64,000 bases of DNA from JANSWY01 sp965243755 (lineage in GTDB: Bacteria > Bacteroidota > Bacteroidia > Cytophagales > Cyclobacteriaceae): positions 1,364,001-1,428,000 of the forward strand of contig CBDEVW010000003.1 of the NCBI GenBank assembly GCA_965243755.1, read 5' to 3'. Below, one piece after another: positions 44,308 to 52,654 of the stretch. The notes below the pieces were generated by a model. It did not search any database and was not told the origin of the DNA. It was given only the letters and a program-made list of their open reading frames with translations. Position 1 is the first letter of the stretch; the number at the start of each line of letters is the position of its first letter. The translations under genes were made by a program, and so were the position numbers.

Positions 44308-45291
44308 ATGAAAGCAGTCATTTACAAAAAATTTGGAACTCCCAAAGCTGTTCTGGAATATACAGATGTGCCCACTCCTGCTCCAGGACATGGGGAGGTT
44401 TTGGTAAAACTCAAAACCTCAGCAGTTAACCCATCCGACACCAAAAAAAGAGCTGGCGCAAATCCGCTGCTTTTAGATGACGGACCCGTTATCCCTCACA
44501 GTGATGGCGCGGGAATCATTGAAGATGTGGGTCCCGGAGTACCTCGAACAAGAGTGGGCGAACGGGTTTGGGTTTATAACGGTCAGTACGGACGCCTACA
44601 TGGCACTGCCGCAGAATACATTGCCTTACCGTCTGAACAAGCCGTTTTTTTACCAAATGAGGCTTCCTTTGAAACCGGTGCGATGATGGCCATTCCGGCA
44701 ATGACAGCTCATAGGTGCGTCTTTGCGGATGGTTGTGTGGAAGGGAAAACAATACTTGTGACTGGAGGAGCCGGCAGGGTAGGCTATTATGCTATTCAGT
44801 GGGCAAAATATGCAGGAGCAGTGGTAATTTCCACAGCATCAAACGATAAAAGTGCTGGGCACTGCAGAGAGGCTGGTGCAGATCTGGTGATACCCCATCT
44901 CAATAGTGAAGCCAACCAACAAATTTTAGATCATACAGGTGGGCAACCCATAGACAGAGTCATTGAGGGTGATTTTGGGGCCAACTTGTTGCCAGTATTG
45001 GATATTTTAAAAACCGGGGGTACTATAGCTACCTATTCATCTATGTCTGACATGAATCCTTCTATACCTTTTGTAAGAATGATGTTTATGGACATTACCA
45101 TTAGAATGGTTTTGGTTTATGCCATGCCCATCGAAGCGAAAAAGGCTGCCATAAAGGATATCACTAACTTTTTAGTTCAGAATAGGTTACACAACAGGCT
45201 AGCCGCAACTTATCCCTTAGAGGAAACAATAAAAGCTCATGAGGTTATTGAGCAGGGAGGAATCTATGGTTCAGTAGTTGTTCAAATCTAG
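44308..45291 (+). CDS. Zinc-less MDR oxidoreductase, NADPH:quinone reductase-like
   Basis: 327 residues. N-terminal GroES-like domain (MKAVIYKKFGTPKAVLEYTD, SAVNPSDTKKRAGA), then a Rossmann domain with TILVTGGAGRVGYYAIQWAK. The catalytic and structural zinc cysteines of alcohol dehydrogenases are absent, placing it with quinone oxidoreductase/zeta-crystallin-like enzymes, which reduce quinones or activated enones with NADPH. Last gene of the BCCT-SDR-MDR operon. It converges with the hybrid regulator gene 32 bp away; no clear terminator hairpin lies between them. Confidence 0.9.
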   Translation: MKAVIYKKFGTPKAVLEYTDVPTPAPGHGEVLVKLKTSAVNPSDTKKRAGANPLLLDDGPVIPHSDGAGIIEDVGPGVPRTRVGERVWVYNGQYGRLHGTAAEYIALPSEQAVFLPNEASFETGAMMAIPAMTAHRCVFADGCVEGKTILVTGGAGRVGYYAIQWAKYAGAVVISTASNDKSAGHCREAGADLVIPHLNSEANQQILDHTGGQPIDRVIEGDFGANLLPVLDILKTGGTIATYSSMSDMNPSIPFVRMMFMDITIRMVLVYAMPIEAKKAAIKDITNFLVQNRLHNRLAATYPLEETIKAHEVIEQGGIYGSVVVQI

Positions 45292-45323
45292 CCAAAAGCA
45301 TTCATCATCAACCACTGTCTTTT

Positions 45324-48300
45324 TTAACCAATTTTAAAAGCTTTCCGAATCTCTTCCTGATCAATTTCTGCATTAGATTTAAGCTTATTCTGATATTCGG
45401 ATGGCAATATGCCAAATTGCTTTTTGAAACAAGATCTAAAATACTTCAAATCTGTAAAGTCCAGTGAAAAGGCTACTTCAGACACCATCATATTTTCTGT
45501 GGCCAGCATTTCAGCTGCCCTTTTCAGTTTAATTGAGCGAATGAACTGCTTGATAGACTGACCCGTTAGCGACTTAATTTTTCGATAAAGAGAAGTTCTG
45601 CTAAAGCCTAACTCTTTGCACAAATTAACAACGTTCAGTTGACCATCAGGGATCATCTCCAGTACCACGGTCTCCACTTTACTAATGAACTCCAGCTCAA
45701 TTGTAGGGACCTTCTTGTCGTCCAGCCAATTACCGTTTTCATAAATTTCGCGAAGGTGCTTCCTGGATTGCACCAGGTTGTTAACTCGCGAAAACAATAC
45801 TTTCGAATCAAACGGCTTGGAAATGTAGTCATCTGCCCCTGTTTCGTATCCCTCAATTTTGGTAGAACTATTATTTTTTGCTGTCAATAAAATTACCGGT
45901 ATATGACTGGTCGATAAAGTCGATTTGATCGCATTACAAAATGCGATCCCATCCATTTCCGGCATCATAATATCTGAAATAATTATATCAGGAGCAGTTT
46001 CCTGGGCGATATCAAGAGCCTCCTTGCCATTTTTAGCAGTGAGCACTTTGAAATGTTCAGTGAAAATTGAAACTATATATTCCCTGATATCCCGATTATC
46101 ATCAGCAATAAGTAATATATTTTCATTCTCTTCAACCACATGATCTTCGTTTTCCAGCTCCTCTATTTCGATATGATTTCTTGATGGTTTTTCCGGCCTT
46201 TCTATTATTCTAACATTTGGCTTATCGATATAAAAAGACTTTTGTGCATTTAATTTGACCCTAAACAATGATCCATGTTCGATCTCAGATTCAACCGAAA
46301 TGGTTCCGTTATGTAGCTCCACAAAACTCTTGCACAACGCAAGTCCTATTCCTGTGCCCCCGGTACCAATGGAATTTTCCGCCTGATAAAATGGTAGAAA
46401 AATCTTTTGATGCTCCTCTTTTTTAATTCCCCTGCCCTGATCCTGTACTTCAATGATCACATTCTGTTCATCATCCTGCAAAATCCTAAGCGTTACCTTG
46501 TCTCCCGCCTTACTGTATTTTAATGCATTGCTCAGGAGGTTATTCATGACAATCTGTACTTTCTCCAAATCAACCCAGCCATATATCTCTGATTCGCTGT
46601 AAAATGCAAACTTGATATTGTGTTCCCTGGCAAGGTACGTAAAACCTTCTGCTTCCTCCTGGGCCAGTATAGTAATGTCATGGTATCCAATGTTCAGTGC
46701 GGTAGATTCAGTTTCTATTTTTCTGAATTCCAGTAACCGGTTGATAAGACGTAACAGCGTATTCGCATTTCTCTTGATCATTTTCAGAGACATTTTGTGA
46801 AGATCAGACAATTGATCAGAACGCAACATGTCGTTGAGTGGCCCCATGATTAATGTAATTGGAGTCTTCATCTCATGAGAGAAATTGGTGTAAAATTTAA
46901 TTTTATCTAACATGGAATCATGCTCCTGCTGCCGTACCTTTTGCTCATACTTCAGCGATTCCTGCATGGATATGCGATCCAGGTTGTATCGGTATATAAA
47001 GTATATCAATAAAATCACCACGATCACATAAATAATGATAGCATATGGGGTGAGCCACCACGGGGGATGAATAACAAATGCAACCGATTTGACCGGGCCC
47101 TCCGATCCAAGCTGCTGATCAATGGCTTTGACCTGAAACTCGTAGGAGCCATGAGAAACATTTCTATACATCGCGGTATTGGACTGAGTGATATTCCAAT
47201 CGTCATATCCATTTAACCGGTAGGCAAATTGAAACTTATTTGTTCCAAACGCAGGAAGATTAAAGCGTATGTTAATTACATCTGCGGAATGCTCCAGCTC
47301 CACTTTTTTTGCAATTGCGATATTTTGCCCGATCCTTGCCAGCTCGTTTCCAGGGTTGACCAATTTGCCATTCACCTCAAGTTGTGATATATAAACCTCA
47401 GGTATTGCTTCATTGCGAAACAATCTGTCAGGGTCGATTACATTTAACCCCTTGATACTACCAAAATAGACATTTCCATTGAGGTCCATCATTGCCGATC
47501 CATCATTGACCTGATACCTGGTCTGGTCAATGGTAAATTCAAAATTTTTGATCTCCCTTGACTGTAAATTCATTCTGGAAATACCATGATTTGACCCTAT
47601 CCAAACGCCGGTACCGTCGAAAACCATTGCTCTCACTGTGTTGTTAATCAATCCCCTCGACTCATCAATGACTTCAAAATTTTCAGTAGATTTATCGAAT
47701 ATTACCAGGCCGCTTTGTTTGGTGCCAATCCAAATCTCATTTTCTATTTGGGTAAGTGTTAATCCAATAGGTTGCAGACCATGATGATTGTCATTCCAAT
47801 TGTAATAGTTTATACTCTGGTCCTTCTTGTTGAACCTTATCAGACCATCGCCATGAGTAATCACCCACAATAAATCCAAATTAGAATTATCCTCCACGAT
47901 CTCTCTTACATCTGCTCCTTGTAAAATGTCAATTCGGGAAAGTGCCGGTGAATCAAATCGATACAGGCCTCCTCTGTTGGTACCTACCCAAATGGTTCCT
48001 TCTGTATCTTCATACAGGCACCTGATATCATTGGAAAGCAGTTCGGAATTGTCGGAATGATATACCGTATTTTTGAGTGACCTTAAATCTATACTGTTTA
48101 ATCCTCCGGAGTATGTACCAATTAATAGTCTGTTTTCGGTTTGAAGAATACTTAAAATTGCATTGTCCGACAACTCAATTTTTGTATCTGATCCCGCAAA
48201 TTTCCTGAACTGATTGAATACGAGGTTGTAAGTAAATAGACCTGCTCCATCGGTACCTATCCACAGGCTACTTTCATCTTTAAGAGACATTGCCCAGATT

Positions 48301-49424
48301 TTACTGGCATCTACATTATGGGAATTTGGCTTTAGATTGACAATTCCTTCTCCCCTTGGGTTCAAAACATTAATTCCATCGTTGTGAGTACCCAACCAAA
48401 TATTGCCATATTTATCTGGTTCAATCTGACTAATGGTACGATGGGAAACACTATTGATATCTGGTGACGGACTATAGTTATCAATGAGTTTAAACGCATG
48501 GTTCATTTTATAAAGTCCGCTATTTCTGGTTCCAATCCAGTAATGTTCAGAGTGGGCCGCTATGGAGAGCACTTCATCATCAACAACGGCTGAAAACAAG
48601 GTGAGTCCTCTATTATTTAGAATATGAAGACCATCGATAGTTCCTACCAGGATTGTAGAATCTGAAATATTGAGTGCATTTATTTGTTCAAGACCTGAGT
48701 CTCCAAGAGATTCGACTCTTTGATTTTTAGTATCATATACAAAAAGGCCGTTTCTCCAGGTGCCTATGTATATCTTTTCGTTGTAATACTCCAGCGCAGA
48801 TATTTCCTGCTCGTTCAAATCCACTGCATTATTAGCAGCTACTAATGTTCCAAAACCTCGGCCCTCTTCAAAAGTAATGACCCCTCTACCATCAGTACCT
48901 AAATAAATCTTCCCGTCTTCATCCTGCGTAATTGAAGTATACCTAAACGCAGGGTTCAGGAACCCCATTTGTTGTGGCAGGTATATTTTTATACTGTCCA
49001 GCGCATAAGAAAATCTTGCCACTCCAAAATTCGTGGCAATCCAAACCTGATTTTCAGAGGTACAATAGATATCATTTATCACATTGTTCGGTAAGCTATA
49101 CCTGCTGTGATCTCTACGGTAGGACTCAAATTTCAGACCATCGTATCGAAAAAGGCCGTCCTCAGTACCCACCCAAACGAAACCGAGCTGATCAGTCTCA
49201 ATGGCATTGATAATACTATTGGTGAGATTATCCTCTCTGTACAATCTGTGAAAGGTATAAAACTGGTTTTCCTGAGCTACCACACATGGGCCGAATTGTA
49301 GCCACAACAGAAGACACGTCGCTATTTTTGTAATTTTATTCAATACAACTAAGATAAATGGAAATAAAGTAGCTTTAATCAATTGAACATCCGGATGGAC
49401 AAAATGGCTCCCATATATGGACAC
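45324..49424 (-). CDS. Hybrid two-component system regulator (HTCS) with AraC output
   Basis: 1366 residues. A signal sequence (about 30-51) leads to periplasmic reg_prop propeller repeats (about 55-690, repeated WIGTxxxGL patterns such as IWVGTNRGGLYRF) and a Y_Y_Y domain (about 715-785). One membrane helix (about 790-815) follows, then HisKA with His850 in NFSHEMKTPITLIMGP, HATPase (about 950-1060, GTGGTGIGLALCKSFVELHN), REC with Asp1151 in DIIISDIMMPEMDG, and an AraC DNA-binding domain (about 1255-1355). Such regulators bind an oligosaccharide in the periplasm and switch on the matching utilisation locus. Here it lies between the BCCT operon and the CE2-like gene, 3.5 kb from the galactan operon start. 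It is the obvious candidate to bind the shared ATTGGACATT element (inference). Confidence 0.94.
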   Translation of the reverse strand: MSIYGSHFVHPDVQLIKATLFPFILVVLNKITKIATCLLLWLQFGPCVVAQENQFYTFHRLYREDNLTNSIINAIETDQLGFVWVGTEDGLFRYDGLKFESYRRDHSRYSLPNNVINDIYCTSENQVWIATNFGVARFSYALDSIKIYLPQQMGFLNPAFRYTSITQDEDGKIYLGTDGRGVITFEEGRGFGTLVAANNAVDLNEQEISALEYYNEKIYIGTWRNGLFVYDTKNQRVESLGDSGLEQINALNISDSTILVGTIDGLHILNNRGLTLFSAVVDDEVLSIAAHSEHYWIGTRNSGLYKMNHAFKLIDNYSPSPDINSVSHRTISQIEPDKYGNIWLGTHNDGINVLNPRGEGIVNLKPNSHNVDASKIWAMSLKDESSLWIGTDGAGLFTYNLVFNQFRKFAGSDTKIELSDNAILSILQTENRLLIGTYSGGLNSIDLRSLKNTVYHSDNSELLSNDIRCLYEDTEGTIWVGTNRGGLYRFDSPALSRIDILQGADVREIVEDNSNLDLLWVITHGDGLIRFNKKDQSINYYNWNDNHHGLQPIGLTLTQIENEIWIGTKQSGLVIFDKSTENFEVIDESRGLINNTVRAMVFDGTGVWIGSNHGISRMNLQSREIKNFEFTIDQTRYQVNDGSAMMDLNGNVYFGSIKGLNVIDPDRLFRNEAIPEVYISQLEVNGKLVNPGNELARIGQNIAIAKKVELEHSADVINIRFNLPAFGTNKFQFAYRLNGYDDWNITQSNTAMYRNVSHGSYEFQVKAIDQQLGSEGPVKSVAFVIHPPWWLTPYAIIIYVIVVILLIYFIYRYNLDRISMQESLKYEQKVRQQEHDSMLDKIKFYTNFSHEMKTPITLIMGPLNDMLRSDQLSDLHKMSLKMIKRNANTLLRLINRLLEFRKIETESTALNIGYHDITILAQEEAEGFTYLAREHNIKFAFYSESEIYGWVDLEKVQIVMNNLLSNALKYSKAGDKVTLRILQDDEQNVIIEVQDQGRGIKKEEHQKIFLPFYQAENSIGTGGTGIGLALCKSFVELHNGTISVESEIEHGSLFRVKLNAQKSFYIDKPNVRIIERPEKPSRNHIEIEELENEDHVVEENENILLIADDNRDIREYIVSIFTEHFKVLTAKNGKEALDIAQETAPDIIISDIMMPEMDGIAFCNAIKSTLSTSHIPVILLTAKNNSSTKIEGYETGADDYISKPFDSKVLFSRVNNLVQSRKHLREIYENGNWLDDKKVPTIELEFISKVETVVLEMIPDGQLNVVNLCKELGFSRTSLYRKIKSLTGQSIKQFIRSIKLKRAAEMLATENMMVSEVAFSLDFTDLKYFRSCFKKQFGILPSEYQNKLKSNAEIDQEEIRKAFKIG

Positions 49425-49451
49425 TTCAGCCCTTCTGACTCCATTGGAAAA

Positions 49452-49483
49452 TATAGGCAGCCAAAAACTATTGGCTACCTATA
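49452..49483 (-). terminator. Hairpin between the CE2-like gene and the HTCS gene
   Basis: Arms TATAGGCAGCCAA (49452-49464) and TTGGCTACCTATA (49471-49483) pair with one mismatch. On the minus strand it is followed by TATTTTCC, 17 nt after the esterase stop codon. It fits a terminator for the esterase gene; because the HTCS start codon is 28 nt further on, some readthrough or an attenuator role is possible. Confidence 0.6.
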
Positions 49484-49499
49484 GAACCGAAACATTATA

Positions 49500-51875
49500 T
49501 TATCTTATCACTATCAATTCATTCAATTTGATCTTTTCAGACCGTAATTTCAAGATGTAGGTACCCTTATTCAAGGAGAGTTTTAGCAAAGGACTGTTAC
49601 CTTCTATAGATCGTTGAAGTATTGTTTTTCCACTAAGGTCAATCACTAGTAAACTGCCACCATCCAAATTTGGTATTTCGATGTTCACCTCACCAAATAG
49701 TGCCGGGTTTGGGTATATCCGGAGAGTTCCCTCCGGTTCAGAATCATTTTCACTCCTTGCGCCAGAACTCCCGGTGCATGTAATCACATTGTCGGAAGGA
49801 TCATAGGTCAAAGCGGGGTGAACAATACCATCTACACAAAAATCAATGCTTACCTCTCCCTTCTTTTTACCCACTGTAGTAAATAATACTGCTCCATTGG
49901 AATCAGTTGTCCCTGTATGAGTTTCATTAAAATCACCTGAAAAGCTACCAGTGACACTTGCGTTGCTTACTGGGTTACCCTCATTATTGAGTAGAAACAC
50001 TGTCGAGGTTCCCTTGTTATTTGGTCCCCCTGCAGAAACGGACCCCAGAATTATCTCATTGACATATAAAGAGGTAGCAGTGCCTCCTGCTGTAACCGTA
50101 ATGATTGCATCATCAGTAAACCCGCCATCTAATGTTGTTGCAGTAACTGTTGCTACTCCACTACCTACCGCAGTTACCAGGCCATTTTGATCAACAGTAA
50201 CAACAGATGAATTATTGGATGACCAGCTTAGATTTTGATTGGTAGCATTAGAAGGCGATATGGTTGCAGTTAGCTGTTGTGTTTGCCCTACCAGTATGCT
50301 TGCTGATGAGGGTGAAACTGAAACGCCACTCACTGGTACCGTTCCATTATTTTTGCTCATTGAAACAAGATCAAAATCAACATTGGACCCGTTGACAGCT
50401 TCCAGAATAACATTTATTTGCCATGTGCCAGATGGTGCTGCTATGGTAGTCAAATTAACCTCTGACCAATTACTTGTAATCACAGCATCCACCTGATCAC
50501 TGAAAATAATACCTTGCCCCTGATCTCTGAATTCATATTTAAGCCTCCCACTGTTTCCTTGTGTAGCTTTCATATAAACGGACAAGTCAAAAACATCGCC
50601 TGGAGCTGCATCATTTGCATGCATTACACCATAAGTATCATCAGCATGAATATAGCTGGTTCCGTCAAACGCAGATCCCGCATCAGTTACATAGGTAGGG
50701 TTTGACCAGGAAGCAAAAGGTCTCCAGCCATCTGCAAACCCATCGATCAGGGAGCTTTCAAAGCTGCCATTACCTACATTTCCATTTAGGCCGAATGATG
50801 ATAACCCGGAAATTCCCGGAGCTGGCCACCCCATTTCATTTGCAATATGAGCTGCTAACATATCAGCAAAACCGGCATGCTCATTAATGACGGCATGTTC
50901 CTGCCCCCAAAGCCAAGGAAACCTGATGTATGAAATATTTGTATCTCCACTTTGGTGCTTATCATTTACAAATTGGTCAACATAGTCCGCGGGCTCCTGA
51001 AAAGCCCAACCATATGAATTAGCCATTACTATATGAGCCGTAGGATAATGTCCCCTCAAAGAAGTAACAAGTTGATCCCACCCATCTCTAATTTGTGATT
51101 CCGTTGCGCCATTATAATAATCGTTGGCGCCAAGATTGATCACCACCACATCCGGTGAAAAATTCCAGTAGTTGTTCTGAAAATCCCACGTGTTGGCGGT
51201 AGTTGCACGGTCTCCAACATGGATTCGATCATAAGCATCATTCATATTGTATCGCCTTGTTTTAGAGGTGGCTCCCCAACCACCGGCTGACATATTGGAA
51301 TACTCTGCACCCAGTAACCTTGAAGTAATCCCAGGATAGGTGTGGTAAGCACCACTGTGTTGAGCATTCCCGGCATCCCTCACATCCCAGGCAGACCATC
51401 CGGAGGGGTTGGAGTCACCGTAAAATTCGATTTGATATCCCGGCCTTGGTGGAGGTGATAATATGGCCGTGCCTGTAATTGTAGCTCCATTGAATGTCAA
51501 TTTCGTATCATACTCGTTGCTTTTAACCACTTTTACTACATGGGAGCCTGAAGGCAAACCTGAAGCAAGTATAATCTCATTGTTATTACCATTTACTGCG
51601 GTGACTTGTCGCTGATAAGGGTTGTCATTACCATCCACTATAACATAGATAAAACTGGTGCCGGAAGATGAAAAATTGGCCTTAATCCCGGTTCCCTCAA
51701 ATGCGATTGTAATTGATGTACTTGGCATACTAAAAGTAGGAGCATCAGGATCTGCAAAACTAAACCGCCCCATATACTGAATATTGGGATCAGAAGGAAG
51801 TATGTTAAGGGTTTGGGCATACAACAGCACAGTGCTGAGCTGTACAAAACAGGTTAGTAGAATTTTAAATTTCAT
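49500..51875 (-). CDS. Secreted SGNH hydrolase, carbohydrate esterase family 2-like, with T9SS signal
   Basis: 791 residues from the ATG at 51875, chosen because MKFKILLTCFVQLSTVLLYA is a signal peptide; the frame runs back to 51947. Order: N-terminal jelly roll typical of CE2 (about 25-135), SGNH domain (about 140-345) with IEFYGDSNPSGW (nucleophile Ser), VINLGANDYY and a C-terminal His in NEHAGFADML. Then a galactose-binding-like CBM (about 365-505), a bacterial Ig-like BIG_2 domain (about 510-595), an Ig-like domain, and a T9SS type A sorting domain (from LRIYPNPALFG). CE2 enzymes deacetylate hemicelluloses such as acetylated mannan or xylan. The gene carries the ATTGGACATT element upstream. 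The SGNH box GDSNPSG differs from the usual GDSIT, so the substrate may differ. Confidence 0.87.
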   Translation of the reverse strand: MKFKILLTCFVQLSTVLLYAQTLNILPSDPNIQYMGRFSFADPDAPTFSMPSTSITIAFEGTGIKANFSSSGTSFIYVIVDGNDNPYQRQVTAVNGNNNEIILASGLPSGSHVVKVVKSNEYDTKLTFNGATITGTAILSPPPRPGYQIEFYGDSNPSGWSAWDVRDAGNAQHSGAYHTYPGITSRLLGAEYSNMSAGGWGATSKTRRYNMNDAYDRIHVGDRATTANTWDFQNNYWNFSPDVVVINLGANDYYNGATESQIRDGWDQLVTSLRGHYPTAHIVMANSYGWAFQEPADYVDQFVNDKHQSGDTNISYIRFPWLWGQEHAVINEHAGFADMLAAHIANEMGWPAPGISGLSSFGLNGNVGNGSFESSLIDGFADGWRPFASWSNPTYVTDAGSAFDGTSYIHADDTYGVMHANDAAPGDVFDLSVYMKATQGNSGRLKYEFRDQGQGIIFSDQVDAVITSNWSEVNLTTIAAPSGTWQINVILEAVNGSNVDFDLVSMSKNNGTVPVSGVSVSPSSASILVGQTQQLTATISPSNATNQNLSWSSNNSSVVTVDQNGLVTAVGSGVATVTATTLDGGFTDDAIITVTAGGTATSLYVNEIILGSVSAGGPNNKGTSTVFLLNNEGNPVSNASVTGSFSGDFNETHTGTTDSNGAVLFTTVGKKKGEVSIDFCVDGIVHPALTYDPSDNVITCTGSSGARSENDSEPEGTLRIYPNPALFGEVNIEIPNLDGGSLLVIDLSGKTILQRSIEGNSPLLKLSLNKGTYILKLRSEKIKLNELIVIR

Positions 51876-51938
51876 TTCATTTATTGGTTTTGATTCGATC
51901 ATAATGTTAATGACAGCTCTTAGAATAAATGGAAAATG

Positions 51939-51970
51939 AATGTCCAATCAGGGGGGCCTAACTATCCAAT
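51939..51970 (-). promoter_or_regulatory. Candidate activator site upstream of the CE2-like gene
   Basis: AATGTCCAAT (51939-51948) is followed by a G run (51951-51956) and a second TATCCAAT ending at 51970; the two TCCAAT cores are 22 bp apart. In the sense of the gene the first reads CCCCCCTGATTGGACATT, like the sites of the galactan and BCCT operons. It lies 63 nt from the preferred start, versus 61 nt for the susE-like gene. A degraded -7 box (TAACATTA, 51902-51909) is 29 nt away. Confidence 0.42.
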
Positions 51971-52092
51971 AGAATTTTTATATTTAAGAATAGGCGGATA
52001 AAGTCAGAATGAGCGTTGCTTCTTAATCTCAGATGGCTAAAAATTTCCTGGAAAATGTTCCTGGTATCTAGAAAAAACAAAACCTATATCAT

Positions 52093-52644
52093 ATGAAAAC
52101 CCGAGCCATAATCCCACTACTTACAATTGTTTTATTTCTGTCCTGCCAAAAGGGTTTCACGCAGCATTCTGATCATCAGTTTATCAAAGAATATCTGCCC
52201 ATCTGGAAATCAGCCGTAAAATTGACCCTTGAGTTAGCTGAGGCCATGCCTGATTCTTTGTACCAATACACTCCTTCACCTGAAATGCGAACTTTTGCCG
52301 GTCAGATGGTACACATTGCTCATTCTACTCAATGGATGTATGAATACCTGATTCAAAAAAAGACCTCAGGATTGGTGGAATCTCCTGATGCTGATAGCAT
52401 GAAGAAAGAGGAAGTGCTACAATACCTTAATGAAATGCTAACAATGGCCACCGAAAACTTAAAAAACTACCCTCCGGAAAAACTGGATGACAAGGTCAAT
52501 TACTTTGACCAGGGTGAAATGACTGTGAGGTGGGCATTTTTATTTCTGCAGGACCACATGGTCAATCACCGGGCAAAAGCTAATTTGTATTTTAGGTTGA
52601 ATGGATTAACACCTCCTGAATACAGATACCTTACGGAACCATAG
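52093..52644 (+). CDS. DinB-like four-helix protein, predicted lipoprotein
   Basis: 183 residues. The signal sequence ends in LFLSC, so it is predicted to be lipidated; this is unusual because most DinB/YfiT-type metalloproteins are cytosolic. The rest is a four-helix bundle with possible metal-binding His residues in MVHIAHSTQWMYEYL and QDHMVNHRAKANLYFRLNGL, the latter being the usual C-terminal block. DinB-like proteins act as thiol-dependent transferases or hydrolases; the substrate here is unknown. It stands alone, facing the surface-protein gene with only 10 bp between stops. Confidence 0.82.
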   Translation: MKTRAIIPLLTIVLFLSCQKGFTQHSDHQFIKEYLPIWKSAVKLTLELAEAMPDSLYQYTPSPEMRTFAGQMVHIAHSTQWMYEYLIQKKTSGLVESPDADSMKKEEVLQYLNEMLTMATENLKNYPPEKLDDKVNYFDQGEMTVRWAFLFLQDHMVNHRAKANLYFRLNGLTPPEYRYLTEP

Positions 52645-52654
52645 CAAAGTTCCT

